A stretch of DNA of 64,000 nucleotides, from the NCBI GenBank assembly GCA_015178975.1, contig WHVD01000111.1, positions 127,001 to 191,000 of the forward strand, given 5' to 3'. The position numbers and the translations under genes are program-made. The notes beneath the pieces are model-generated. The model was not told the DNA's origin and did no database searches. It saw only the letters and a program-made list of their open reading frames with translations. This document shows positions 1 through 11,490 of this stretch, one piece after another (position 1 is the first letter of the stretch; each line of letters begins with the position of its first letter). The DNA is from Hysterangium stoloniferum. Its lineage: Eukaryota; Basidiomycota; Agaricomycetes; Hysterangiales; Hysterangiaceae.

Positions 1-363
1 TTAATGTAGTTTTCAAAGCCTTTAATTGCGGCGGCCATCATAGCGTTCGTCTCTTTGTCTGTGAGCGGGAATTGAGCGAACGAAAACTATTTACAATGCC
101 ATCCACACTTGAAAATGTCCCACCTACCTTCAGCTACAACCTGTTGCCTCCTCTCGTCTTCAAGGGATGTCCCTCTTGTGGTCATGTGAAGAAGTGTTTT
201 GGTTGATGATTGACTAGGAGATTGTTGCAAGGAGAAAGATGGCCGGTTAGGAGTCTCCCAGAACGATCAATCTCCTTTTTAGTTAGATAGGAGTCAAAGC
301 TCTAACACCATATGTTGTAAGTGGTTTTCGTTACATTATTAAACCCAGCCAGGTGGTTCTGCT
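1..363 (-). mobile_element. Copia-type element fragment (internal end, PBS and LTR edge), host of a later insertion
   Basis: The minus strand at 299-310 reads TGGTGTTAGAGC, close to the copia primer-binding site that pairs with initiator tRNA-Met. Two bases away an LTR-like edge starts at 313 (plus strand TGTTGTAAG). To the left, 1-120 can be read on the minus strand as a Gag-like peptide ending at the window edge. The LTR sequence is interrupted at 363 by the complete copia element at 364-5632 and resumes at 5633. I cannot fix the outer end of this older LTR. It is a fossil fragment. Confidence 0.45.
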
Positions 364-753
364 TAAAAGACTGTAACAAGACAGTTACACTCAGTCGTGC
401 ACAGATAGTATGCAAATGTCTGATTAATTACCTGTAACGAGACAGTTACACTGTGTTGCATAAGTACAAGTAGTTAAGCAAGAAACCATTAACTCACCTC
501 AGTCGTGCGCAGATAGTATGCACACATCTGAGGTGATGTGTACCTAGCTCCAAGACTAAATACGAAATGTAGTCTTTTCATGTACAAATAAGTAAATCAA
601 TAATCATGTTGTTGAAAATGTTATATGAAACAAGGTTAGTGTGATGAGACATTAAACAAAAAGGAGTCGGACAAAAATATATAACAATTGTGTCATTTCA
701 GGACAATCGGAAACAAAGGGTTGATAGACTGTGTTGCACTTGAATTTCCAACA
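364..753 (-). repeat. 3' LTR of the copia element
   Basis: The 390-bp LTR begins TGTTGG on the minus strand and ends at the CTGCT duplication. Each LTR holds two copies of a 20-bp motif (CTGTAACGAGACAGTTACAC and a near copy), each with TGTAAC/GTTACA able to pair, and two copies of a block containing GTGCACAGATAGTATGCA. Such internal repeats are plausible promoter or enhancer elements, which is inference. A purine-rich tract lies directly inside it at 754-764. Confidence 0.92.
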
Positions 754-764
754 CCCCCCCTCAA
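754..764 (-). promoter_or_regulatory. Polypurine tract of the copia element
   Basis: On the minus strand a GAGGGGGGG run directly precedes the 3' LTR, the usual site for plus-strand DNA priming in LTR elements. Confidence 0.75.
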
Positions 765-3700
765 GGTGAACACAGTCCTAGTTCAGCAGCACAATGTTTG
801 ACCTTTGGTGAGGGCAATGCTTTGGTTAGGGTGTCAGCAACCATGCCGGCTGTGGGGCAATAGATAAGGCGTAGTTTACCATTTTCGATGACCCAACAAA
901 TGAAGTGAAAACCAGATGTCAATGTGTTTCGTGTGAGCGTGATATTGATGATCTTTTGCAAGTGCAATAGCAGATTGGTTATCAGAAAAGAGAGTCGGTG
1001 GACCAGAGATAGGTGTGAAAAGTTGCCCAATAAGAGTACGGAGCCATAATGCCTCTTTTGCAGCATGTGTTGCAGCAACATACTCACTCTCTGTTGTTGA
1101 AAGTGAAACAACTCCTTGACACTTTGAAGACCATGATACGGCTCCACCATCAATGAGGAAGGCATATCCTGATATCGCTCGTCGATCTTCACCCATACTT
1201 CCATCCACATCTGCAAAACCAGTCAGCACTTTCTCAGCTCCCCCATATGTCAATTTCAGATGCTTTGAGCCTAACAGATAACGATAGATGCGTGGAACAG
1301 CATCCCAGTGTGTTGGTCCAGGGTTGCTTGAAAATCGTGATACGGTGGTTACAGCATAAGAGATGTCAGGATGTGTGCCAAGAGAGGCATACATCAGTGA
1401 GCCTACCACTTCACAATAAGGGACATGACACATTATTGCATACTCTTCACCAGTTGAGGGGGCTTGCCCAGAATGGAGGTGAACATTCAGCTCCATTGGA
1501 GTGGATACAGGCTTAAGTTCTGTGAAACCAAAATGACGTAGAATAGAGTCAATGTAGGATGCTTGGGATAGGGAGATAGTATGTGTGTCTCGATTTCTTG
1601 TGACCTCAATGCCTAGAAACCAATGGAGTTCACCCAAATCAGTAATCTCAACGTACTTGCTAATTTGCGACTTGAGGGAAATAACATGATCAAGGGATTT
1701 TGCAGCTATAGTGCAATCGTCCACATGTACCACCACAATTGTGTGTTCGCCTGAGTCTCCACATCAAAAGAATATGGCTTAGTCAACATTGCACTGTACA
1801 AAGTTTAGTTTGTCGACTAGAGTTTCGACTAGCCCTGATACCAACGTCTCCCACTTTGTTTTAGACCATACAGTGTTTTATGTAATCAACAGACCTTTTT
1901 GGGGTGTTTGGACGATTTGAAGCCTGGTGGTTGATGCATGTAGAGGACCTCATCTTCAGTGAGGGTACCATTCAGGTAAGCACCTTTGATGTTGATCTGA
2001 TGAAGTTTGAGGTTGAGATGAGCTGATAGGGCTAGGACAGTTTGTATGGAAGACAGGTTGGTGACTGGGGCATAGGTGTCAAAATAATCAACACCAGGGA
2101 CCTGTGAGAAACCTTGAGCTACAAGACGTGCTTTATGGCGTACAATATGGCCAGCAGCATCTTTCTTGGCACGGAAAACCCACTTTGATCCTACCAGATG
2201 TGCTCCAGAGGATAAGTCAGTCAGCTCCCAGGTACCAGCGGCTTCCAATGTAGCCAACTCTTTACATATACCTTGCTCCCATTGTGGCCAGTCTGGACGA
2301 CACTTTGCTTCTGCTAAAGAAACTAGGTTCTAATGCTTCAGCTTCTGCAATCTTGTCATTCATCTCGATTGCGACTTCAGATTCCTCGAGAAGATCTTCT
2401 TCTATTGCAAGCATCATTTGTTCTGCTACTCCTTCTTCCTCAAAAATAACATTCTCAGCTTGTGGAGGAAGTTGGATGCCATGTGGGATTGTAGGTTCAC
2501 TAGGCCAGTGAGTGTTTCTCCCAGTGCCATTTATGATGTCCAAGATGCGTTGACTAGGCTTTTGAATACGCTTTGTGGGTGGTTCAGATGCAGGTGTGGT
2601 GGTATTACTGGGTGGTGGATCTGGTGAGTTGGACGGTGTCGATATTATTGCATTTGGAGTCTGAAAATCATCTTCCTCCCCCTCACATGATATCAGTGCT
2701 GCTGCAGATGGGTCAAAATAGACATTTCACTCAACAGTGACTCTGCGCTAAAGTGGCCAGTTGACTCAACAGCCATTCTCACTGGATGAGTCAATGCCAA
2801 CCCAATGGCCTTCTTTTACACGGTTGCCCAGCTTATTGCCTGTTTCCAGGTGCACCCACACCTTGCTCCCCCAAACCCGCAAATACTGTAAGTCAGGTTT
2901 CTGTCCTGTCACTGCCTCATGTGATGTTATACCATTAGGCAAGGCCTTGGTAGATGTTCAGTTTTTCAGAAAGACAGCATGACTGACAGCTTCTCCCCAT
3001 AGAAAATGTGGTAGGCCACTGTCATGAAGCATGCATGAACCTTCTCTATGAGAACGCGATTCAAATGCTCAGCAACACCATTATGCTGGGGGGTATCATG
3101 AACTGTAAGTTTTTGTGCTGTACCTGCATTCTTCAAATGGAGTGTGAATTCCTTTCCTAGGTACTCGCCACCTCAATATGAGTGAAGGATTTTCACCTTG
3201 GCTCCCATCTGTGTATTGCACCACACTTCATACTCCTTGTAAGCAGGAAAAGCATCAGACTTCTGCTTTAAAAGGTAAAGGTGTGTTAAATGAGTTTTAT
3301 CATCTGTGAAGGATATATAGTATCTTCATCCCCACAGAGTAGCGACAGGTGCAGGACCCCAAATATCTGTATGGACCTCTCCAGTGAACTCTGTGGCGTG
3401 GTCCCCTTGGTGGGCCTTGGCAATAGGCTTCCTAGTTGCTTTGGAATAGATGCAAGGCTCACAGAAAGTAAGCTCATCTGATGTTGTATCCAGTTTGAGG
3501 CCGCTGACAAGGCCTTTTTCAACTAGTTGCTGTGCAACTTCAGGTGCAATGTGCCCCATCCGACGATGAAGTTCCATGACAGTGACACTTTCTGTTTCAG
3601 TTACAGCATGTGTAATACCACCAGTTTCATGGACCACTCTGTAAAGTCCTTTCACCGTCTTGGGAACCTGACCAATGACTTCACCATCAGGATCAGTGAT

Positions 3701-5230
3701 AGTGCACATACCATTCCCAAAAGTGGAGGAGAATCCTTTTTCATCAAGATGACCAATTGACACTAATGTGTAGCCAACTTCAGGTGAAAAAAGCACTTCA
3801 GTAAGTTGAAGCATAGATACATTAAACCCATTTGGAACCTGGATGACCATTTCTCCAACTCCTGTAGCAGCAAAACACTGTTTATTTACAGCAGTGAATG
3901 ACTTCAGGGGAATGCTGGAAAGGGTATCAAACATTTTGCGGTAAGGAGATATGTGTCATGTAGTTCCAGAGTCATATAACTCAACCACTGGCATGTCAGG
4001 ACAATCTGTGCTGACCCCAGCAGCTGTTCCAACTTTCTCGTCCTAGGCTCTGGGTGAGTGAGACCTTTCGTCCATGAACAATCTGCTGTTGCTCATCTCA
4101 GATACTTCCAGGTCTTCCATTTCACAGCCTAGAGGTGAATCGTCATCACCTACTTCAGAGAACCAGTCATTGACATTCTCTTCATTTTCCATGTGGTCTT
4201 CAATATCTGCAATAGAGGAAGACTCGACAGACAGGAGCTCGGGTAAGGAGCTCTTGTCAAAAAGACTAAACTCAGACTCACTAACTGCAAATGCTCCATC
4301 CTCAGAGTTGGAGTTTTCAGCAACATTGGCCAAACCTTCATTCAGCTTCAGAAGGCCTTTATTTGCCTTGGGTGGGAGTGGACACTTGCGCTTTAAGTGT
4401 TCAGTTGAACCACAGTTCCAACAAGCCCGTGGGGGCCTATCACTGATGTATTGACTATTGAGGGATCTGGTTTTACTATCAACTGCCATGGCTTCGTGAG
4501 CAGTGTCAGTGCCCTTGACTTTGCAGAGGGTACTTCATTTTTTGATGTTCCCACTCTTCAGATATGATGGAAATGAGGATATCTGGGTCAATGGTCTTGG
4601 TGGGACTCCAGAGCTTGGCAGAGGTAAGCTGGTTTGAGGCAAAGTTGGAAAGAGAGTTTGGAAGGGATTTGATGATTGTAGAGCGATAATCCTTTTCATC
4701 AATTGTAACTCCAACTGTTGCAAGTTCCTCACGCTTTGTCCGTAAACCATCCAGGAACTGCCGTACATCACCTCCACCAGGGCACGATGACTCAAGGAAT
4801 TGTGTCCACAGCTCTGTTTGTGCATATGCTCCTTTCTCAGTGAACTCCTGAGTGATCTCTGCCCACATGGCAGCGACAGTGGCAAGACCCTTGACACATA
4901 ATGCTGTCGAATCAGGGATTTGTTGGGTAAGCAGGTTTTTCGCTAGGCTCTCATTCTTGTGCCATTTGTTGATACCTGCTGTTTCAACAGTGGTAGGCAT
5001 GGTGGTGACAAGAGGGGATGGGCAGGGATTACTGCCATCAAACTGATTCCAGAGTTCTTTGGCTTCTACTGCAGTCTGGAAACGAAAAATGACAATCGCC
5101 CAGTTGGTCTCTTTCAGGTCAAGCTTGGGTACATTGTTAGGGAGGGTGTCAGTAGTGATGGCACCAGCGAGGGACATGGTTCGCCGAGGTAAGGCAGTGT
5201 ACAAATAGTGAGACGTGAGATTATAGTGCG

Positions 5231-5242
5231 GGGCCCATAACC
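5231..5242 (-). promoter_or_regulatory. Primer-binding site matching the anticodon arm of initiator tRNA-Met
   Basis: Directly inside the 5' LTR the plus strand reads GGGCCCATAACC, the conserved eukaryotic initiator tRNA-Met anticodon stem-loop sequence. The element can therefore pair with the internal, anticodon-loop part of that tRNA rather than its 3' end. Priming by a half-tRNA is known for Drosophila copia and relatives. Confidence 0.7.
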
Positions 5243-5632
5243 TAAAAGACTGTAACGAGACAGTTACACTCAGTCGTGCACAGATAGTATGCAAACGTCT
5301 GAGTAATTACCTGTAACGAGACAGTTACACTGTGTTGCATAAGTACAAGTAGTTAAGCAAGAAACCATTAACTCACCTCAGTCATGCACAGATAGTATGC
5401 AAACATCTGAGGTGATGTGTACCTAGCTCAAAGACTAAATATGAAATGTAGTCTTTTCATGTACAAATAAGTAAATCAATAATCACGTTGTTGAAAACAT
5501 TATATGAAACAAGGTTAGTGTGATGAGACACTAAACAAAAAGGAGTCGGACAAAAATATATAACAATTGTGTCATTTCAGGACAATCGGAAACAAAGGGT
5601 CGATAGACTGTGTTGCACTTGAATTTCCAACA
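5243..5632 (-). repeat. 5' LTR of the copia element
   Basis: 390 bp, same length as the partner at 364-753 with no insertion or deletion between them and about 13 substitutions. It is flanked on the outside by CTGCT (5633-5637). Confidence 0.92.
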
Positions 5633-5637
5633 CTGCT

Positions 5638-7046
5638 CGCTTTTGTTAAGTGACTAAGTATACCCAGGCTTGTAAAGGCATCTGGCAATCCTTTAATACT
5701 CTGGGAACAAACTCATAATAATACCCTATCCGTTCCTTCTGATAGGTATTGGAAATCCTCAATACAGTTGAATGATGACACCGAGTAAACAATGTGTTTC
5801 ATGTCTTTGTCTACATCAGCCACCTTACTTGTTCTCTTTTGCCTTGTCACTTAACGAGCCTCTTCTGACATTCTTGTACATATTACCTGTCTTGTTCTCC
5901 AGCTGAGCCCACCAACTTCAACTGCTACAAAGCTGTGAGCAGAATACTGACTCCAGTATATATGTCATGCAATGTATGATATTTGATATTTTCTTGGCCA
6001 CCATGTTGGCCTCCAGAAGAATACTGAATATTTTATTTTGGAAAGTCAGTTTAATTTGAGTACTTGAACAGCCTAATGATTGGCAAGTCCCAGCCTGGCC
6101 TGAAAGCCCCAGCTTAGGCCTGGCTTTGACAGCTTGGGCCTCCCAATATCTCAGGCCAGGCTTTAAGAGATGGCTTGGGCTGGACTCAGCCCAGCTTGAG
6201 CCCAGGCCACAGGTAAAAACTGGGATTTGTAAACATGTAGTGTAGTCTACTAATAAAATAAATGAATGGATATTATACATAAATTTCTTCTTCATCAGAG
6301 GATAGCTCAATTTCAAGCAATGTGGCCTCTGAATCCCTGATTGTACAGATCCATGCTAAGCACCTCTCACAGTCAGCTCCAAATCCATTGTGTACAAGGG
6401 GGCTGGAAGAGAAAGCTTACCAAAAGGCTTAAAAGGCATCCTGAATTTGAATTTAATATGGATCTCATCAATTCCTTTGAGATCTATACAGAGTCAATGA
6501 TGTGAATGTAAAAGCACAAGACACCACAAGAGGTTGAATTAGTGATGGATTGCACACCTACCAATATGACTCCAAAATCTGAAGTGCAATGCTACCCTAG
6601 ATCATTTAGAATGGTGCGGTGAAGTTAAGGTTGCAGCCTGCAAAAATATTCATAGCACAGACTAGCGCAAAGACAGTCATCTATTTTTAACTCTTTTTAT
6701 TGCTGTAGCATCACAAAATCTCAGAAGTGATGTTAGTTTGATAGTGAAAGACATCCCCCATGTAGAACAAACTGTATGAAGATGAGACCCTTGGGTGTGT
6801 GGTGGGGATAGAGAAGGTATCAATCATTTGCAGAACAGGTGCGGATGTTGAGGGGATCAGATGTCTCGAGATCTGACTCAGATGAATCTTGGTGACAGTT
6901 TATTGAATTAAAAATACAGTAGCACTCACTACTTTACCATAGTAAAACGTCAACTACTACTTATTATTCCCTGCATTATGAACTTGGGAATTTAAAAAAC
7001 ATGGCACTCATGGCCAGGTAATGTGTCAAAGCCTACATTAGGGTGC
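5638..7046. other. Intergenic, CpG-poor; GC-rich low-copy motif at 6080-6225
   Basis: The first part presumably continues the interrupted older copia LTR. At 6080-6225 short units of the type CAGGCC and AGCTTGGGCC recur in both orientations. A similar GC-rich block followed by an A-rich stretch occurs at 27900-27985, so this may be a small dispersed repeat. I see no supportable gene; an open frame at 5918-6316 (minus) overlaps the low-complexity block and shows no recognisable motif. Confidence 0.4.
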
Positions 7047-7240
7047 CGGGCGTCTGTGCAAACCCAATCAGGCTGCATGACCTTGGGCAGGTCCATGCAG
7101 AGCCCAGCCAGCCTGATGTCCTGGCTGCACCAGGCACGACCAGTCTGCTGGGCGCCTGCTCAGAATCTGGGCAACTGGGATTAGGTAAGCTGGCACCTAG
7201 TCAGGCCGACAGGCCTGATTAGGATTTTCGGATTTTTCTG
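7047..7240 (+). repeat. Dispersed repeat, copy 1 (second copy near 44985-45108)
   Basis: The block shares ordered stretches with the reverse complement of 44985-45108: a GTCTGTGCA segment, GACCTTGGGCAG, GCTGGCACC, and a terminal GATTAGGATTT followed by TCTGAC or TCCGAC. The order is conserved and spacing varies. No coding frame or terminal repeats were found, so the class is unknown. Confidence 0.55.
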
Positions 7241-7245
7241 ACACT

Positions 7246-8013
7246 GTACCTTGTTCCGAAAGTTTGACCAGTGGTAATTCACCATTTGATTGAACAGTTG
7301 CACTGGAGTCTCTCAAAAGCATGACAATGTTGGGCACAATGGCAGGTCAAAATTCGGCTGTGATCAGATGTCAGCCAGATTTCCAAACCATTATGATGTA
7401 CCGCACCAGGTCAAATCAATCAAGTTCAGACCTAATATCCGAGTTTCAAAAATGCTAACAACAATGCCCCTCACTGCCAATTCATGTGTGTAAGGTACAC
7501 AAGCTATATTGTATATGGATAATTCTATAAGAAGAAATTTAATGCTGAACTGAGAAGAAAATGACAAATGTTATACAACAGAAATACAATGGCTGCTGAG
7601 ATGGCTCGTTGCTGTGTTCACTTGGACAATTTTCGGGAACGACAAAGTCATGAATAGCAAGCAGAGCAGACTGTATCCCCACTGTTGTTTCATGTTGCAC
7701 TGCCATCACATTCTGTATATCTTCGAAGACCAATATGGTTCCCACCTCCAAACATACCTATAGTAGGGCTGGTAATCAATGACATAATCCTGTCAAATAC
7801 GTGTGAATTCCAGTCAATCGACCCCTCAACCCAGCTAAAAGCGGTGTACCTCGACTAGTGCATGCAAATCGTCCCATTTTGAGGATGCCAATAACAACGG
7901 AAACGCACTCGATGGTTGTATCATACAATGATCAGCGATGAGGATCATCATGGTATGTTCAAAACAGAAGCCTCACGGGTACTCATTCATCATATACTTT
8001 AGAGCTAAAGCTG
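7246..8013. other. No recognised gene
   Basis: One 70-codon open frame on the minus strand (7539-7751) has plausible composition but no motif. Nothing else stands out. Confidence 0.3.
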
Positions 8014-8358
8014 TCAACCCAGGCATGGAATATCAGTAAGCAATCGACCAGATTGATAGTGCTGAGGCGTGAGGTCCAGATGAGGATCGGGAATGTGTGG
8101 CTGATGAGTTTGACGAGGGGAGAGAGAGTATGCATACGATGTGGGAGCGTGGCTGGATGAGGCAGAGGAGTGGCGACTTGGACGAGTGAGGACTTCGGTT
8201 GTAATACGGTTGGTATTAGGTGTTGTGTTAGTCAGACGATAAGCTGCACGGGTGCTGGATGATGGAACAGGGCCAACCCCGGATGGGAGAGGCGACGTGG
8301 TCATAGTTGGTCCTCTCCCAGACGGTGACCTCATAGGTCTCTTCCCTTCAGCAATCAC
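8014..8358 (-). CDS. Hypothetical Ser/Thr/Pro-rich open reading frame
   Basis: A 114-codon frame rich in Ser, Thr, Pro and His, with runs such as SSSTRAAYRLTNTTPNTNR. It lies in a CpG-richer patch than its left neighbour. I recognise no domain. It could be an exon of a disordered host protein or chance; no introns or neighbours support it. Confidence 0.2.
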   Translation of the reverse strand: MIAEGKRPMRSPSGRGPTMTTSPLPSGVGPVPSSSTRAAYRLTNTTPNTNRITTEVLTRPSRHSSASSSHAPTSYAYSLSPRQTHQPHIPDPHLDLTPQHYQSGRLLTDIPCLG

Positions 8359-9052
8359 ATGCTGAGTATGCTGTTCTACATTAGAGCTTCCCCCAGATAG
8401 TACACGATGAGTATTTCATATTATACCCATTTGAATGGTGTTTATTGCTATTGTTTGACTGTGATGATGGTGACAAAGTGGGACTTGGTGATATTAGAAA
8501 TTATTTAAAGCAGAGATTACTTACCATGTAGCGGAGCTCCAACTTCACCTGAAGAGATTAGCCAGGTGACCATGGCAACGGCAAGGTCACCAGCGTCCAC
8601 CGGAGCAGACCACCACCACCTTATCACTTGCTGCAATCAGTTGTCTCCGAAGATCGAACTTTGTCAGCTAAGGTAGAGGGTGGCTAGGGGAAATGGACTG
8701 TGATGGTTTCGAGCCGACAAAAGCTCTCATCAGGGGGATACCGCTACCCCTACCATTTCGCCCTTCTAGAGTTACTGTTTAAAAGTCTACTACTGAGCCT
8801 GAGAACCAAGGGGAGTGATGAGATAATGAATTCATGCTGTCCTATGTGTGCATCAAAATTTCGAGAATCTTGGACCCAATGGTGGGTTGTATACGGTTGG
8901 GTGGTACACCTGTCAGGAGAGGGAGGCTTCAACCACGATCAGCGATTGCCGATGACAGGTCGTGGAGCGGGCCAGCAGGTTTCCCTGCTGGGTCGACTGT
9001 CGATGTCCATGCAGCAAGACGATGGTGGACCACCAAATCCATGCTGGACACA
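8359..9052. other. No recognised gene
   Basis: Open frames on both strands at 8700-9185 overlap each other without motifs. I see no repeat or RNA structure that I can support. Confidence 0.3.
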
Positions 9053-9210
9053 CTTGACGGTCGTCGGCTGTCCACTTCAATTCATTACTACTACGATTAG
9101 CACTGAGCCACTGCTCCACTGACCTCACACTGCACACTCTTGTCCCTTGACAGTCTTCGACTGTCTGCTTAAATTCATTACTCATATGATTAGCACTGAG
9201 CTGCTGCTCC
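9053..9210 (+). repeat. Imperfect tandem duplication, period about 93 bp
   Basis: CTTGACGGTCGTCGGCTGTC (9053) recurs as CTTGACAGTCTTCGACTGTC (9146), each followed by a TTCATTACT block and GATTAGCACTGAGC. Confidence 0.6.
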
Positions 9211-9423
9211 TCGTCATCTCAATGAACTCCCAGTGCCGTGTACTAAAATCCATTGCTATGTTTATCTAATAGTGTGCTTCTTATTTATTATAGATTGGCA
9301 TGGGGTTTCCTCAACCTATGGTTCACCTTCAATGTGAACTTTACCGCTGGAGGTGAGGAGTCATTGTGTTAATATATTCCCTACTCACGTAGTTCTTCGC
9401 AACTCACCAAATGGCTCAAAAAA

Positions 9424-9640
9424 GGCGAGTATCTTTTGAGTTGACTGTTCATTCCTTTCACTTATTGTTCAAAACTACAGGGGAACCAACTAACAAGGAA
9501 CAAAAATGAACTGAGTATCATTTGAGTCGACCCTTCATTCCTTTCGCTTATTATTCAGAGCAGTCCAAAAACCAATGATCATGAATGAAGGTAAGCATCC
9601 TTTGTCTTTACCATCTGTTCCTTTCTTTATAATACATCTT
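9424..9640 (+). repeat. Degenerate tandem repeat, period about 80-86 bp
   Basis: Units starting GAGTATCTTTTGAGT (9427) and GAGTATCATTTGAGT (9513) both run on into TTCATTCCTTT(C)NCTTATT; a weaker third unit starts near 9593. Function unknown. Confidence 0.5.
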
Positions 9641-9668
9641 CTCAGACATGTCAGGTGCATATCAAATG

Positions 9669-9914
9669 GGTGCAATGGCTAAGTGGCATATGTTGTCAAT
9701 CCTGGTCTCGTGTTATGCCGACCGCCTGTTCAGATTGTGGGTTAAAATCTCACAAAGCCACCAGGGAGTTTTAGTGGGTTTGCACTTGGCGTTGGTGGAT
9801 TGGGTCTGCATCAATGCATTTCTTCCTGGGAGGGTTGTATACTGCATCAGCGCAACATGTTGTTAGTCATGTTTGATCGTTGGCTACCTCCAAAAAACAA
9901 AAGAAAATTAAATG
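9669..9914 (+). mobile_element. tRNA-derived SINE
   Basis: The head carries a pol III A-box-like TGGCTAAGTGG (9676-9686) and a B-box-like GGTTAAAATC (9739-9748). GTGGG and CTCAC flank the B-box loop and can pair as a T-stem. The spacing between boxes suggests a tRNA with a long variable arm (Ser or Leu type). A non-coding body of about 140 bp follows and ends in an A-rich tail (about 9890-9914). It abuts LINE-derived coding sequence, so it either inserted there or was joined to it. Confidence 0.55.
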
Positions 9915-10600
9915 TAAATGAAGAGGCCGACTCCCTCACGAAAGAAGCCGTTAACCTCCGCCCCCCATCCTCCACTCCACCATCTCCTGGGCCCTGGAAC
10001 ATGCCAAGTCCCATGCATTGAGACTCTGGCATCAGGACTGGTGCCGCCTCCCCCACACCAGCCAAGCTGTCATTGCCCTCCATAAACCCCCCACCCTATG
10101 GAGGCCCCCGCATCATCCAGGCGATCATGGGCCACAGCTTCTACAGCACCTATTACCACTGTTTCCTCCCCGACCTCCCTGCCTCCTGCCCCTGCAGCAC
10201 TGCCGACATCCAGTCCCACCTCCACATCCTCTCTGAGTGCCCCCTCTATGAGGAGCACTGACACACCCTCCTCTCTGCCTCCCAAGATCTGTCACCTGCC
10301 ATCTTGACACCCACAAAGGCCTTGAAGCCCTGGCCGAATTTATTGCCACCTCCAACGCCTTCTGTAAGACATCTGCACTACCTCCCCCCCTCACAACTTC
10401 ATCAGTTCTCCCCACCCCAGGCTCTTTCTGGATCCTCCCTGCCTTCCCCCATCCTTCTCTCGACCCTCCTGCCCCCCCCCCAACCCACTACTTCTATACC
10501 TTTCTCCTCTCTACCTACCTTTAGGGCTCCTTTTCCCCTAACCACCATGTATCTTAGTTATGCGATGTGGTATATAAATGTATTAGATAAAAAAAAGATG
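9915..10600 (+). mobile_element. LINE (Tad1/I-type) 3' end, 5'-truncated
   Basis: The reading frame starts inside an RNase H-like motif (NEEADSLTKEA, the usual GNExADxLAK block). It continues through a frame with GHSFYSTYYHCFLP and a terminal zinc-knuckle-like CPCSTADIQSHLHILSEC, as in the C-terminal tail of many fungal and insect LINEs. The frame changes between the two blocks near 10020, so it is dead. A Pro-rich low-complexity 3' region ends in an A-run near 10590-10597, the expected LINE tail. Reverse transcriptase and endonuclease are absent: a short copy typical of target-primed integration. Confidence 0.65.
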
Positions 10601-11005
10601 GAGGCACATGATATATGTCCTTGACAATGCTCAGTCTTTGACTGTGTGCATGTGTAGACATTTTGATTGGTCTGGTTTTCACGGTCTAGGCCTGTGTGAA
10701 CATCCTGTGTACCATTTTGTATGTATATACTTACATACCTTATGCATGCTGATGAGTCCTGAACTTCCACCTTAGACCTGTACTTGAGCGCTCTTACATA
10801 TCAAATATACATTATTTGCCATTTTCTTCTTACTCCAGCTTGGAGCATGGATCAGCCTTTGAATGCGTCAAATTACCTAAATTGTACTTAAAGTAAAAAG
10901 TTCCAAGTACATTTCAAGTGCGAAATGGTGGCTCATTCACCTTACTTACCTTAAATATGATTAAGTGCAATAAGGGAGATCAAGTACCTAAAACATTTTC
11001 CTGAT
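10601..11005. other. No recognised gene
   Basis: AT-rich sequence between the LINE tail and the inverted-repeat arm. No supportable feature. Confidence 0.35.
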
Positions 11006-11011
11006 GTGATA

Positions 11012-11062
11012 GGGGCTATAGGAAACGGTGTCGCATGACATGTTTCTTTTTTCAAAATAAGT
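11012..11062 (+). repeat. Terminus motif shared with the 5.4-kb transposon
   Basis: GGGCTATAGGAAA, then a GCG-containing block, then ACATGTTTCTTTTTTCAAA and AAGTAC. The same order occurs at 40267 and, inverted, at 37053-37003 and 45655. The similarity fades after about 55 bp, so the arm carries either a related subfamily terminus or a fragment of one. Confidence 0.7.
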
Positions 11063-11159
11063 ACACATCATCCCTATCGACCCCTACATACCATAGTGTT
11101 CTTTTTAGCACTACGAATTGAGGTGAATCCATATTAATAAATAAATAAACGAATACTAT

Positions 11160-11490
11160 TATCGCCATAATCCCCGTCGCCGTCCAGTCGGCCTGCAAAA
11201 GTTCCATGTCGAATTGGCTGTCAGTCTTCTGTATCAAATTCCTTAATCCGCCAATCCACCTACTCCTCATTGCCATAAACCACCGTCGTTATCTTCCCAA
11301 ATCTATCGCCCAGAACGATGAACTCTTCAATTTATTACGCGAATCTTTACAAACACGCTCCTTTGCAGAGTTTCCGCGCCTTCGTGGCTTTTGTATATCC
11401 CTCTCCCCCCTCTCCCCACATTCCCTTATTAGACATCCTCCAGCCTCTTAGTGGCCCACGTCTAGGTGCGCCATCTATTTTGCCGCAATG
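11160..11490 (+). pseudogene. 5' fragment of the P-loop NTPase/nuclease-like gene family (left arm)
   Basis: The translated stretch with NDELFNLLRESLQTRSFAEFPRLRGF matches the start region of the 37-kb family copy (NDALFHLLGECLQKESFSEIRSLGKF). The upstream nucleotides also align (a CCAATCCACCT block in both). It is a fragment only and is mirrored at 36569-36899. Confidence 0.55.

Larger units (their letters stand above)
364..5632 (-). mobile_element. Ty1/copia LTR retrotransposon, near full length, broken
   Basis: Two 390-bp LTRs (364-753 and 5243-5632) are flanked by the perfect 5-bp duplication CTGCT (359-363 and 5633-5637). On the minus strand the parts follow the copia order: Gag with a CCHC zinc knuckle (CWNCGSTEHLKRKC, about 4440-4370), a protease and GAG-pre-integrase region with integrase (roughly 3930-2760), reverse transcriptase (about 2260-1740) and RNase H (about 1740-780). 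Integrase before reverse transcriptase is the copia order. The coding region carries several breaks, so it is a fossil. The LTRs differ at 13 of 390 positions by eye (about 3.3%), mostly transitions, so the insertion is fairly young. Confidence 0.93.

Noticed and set aside
1247-4454. Plus-strand open frames within the copia element
   Set aside because: They lie opposite to clearly recognisable minus-strand copia domains and have no motifs.
10018-10415. Several overlapping open frames on both strands
   Set aside because: Shadows of the GC-rich LINE 3' region.
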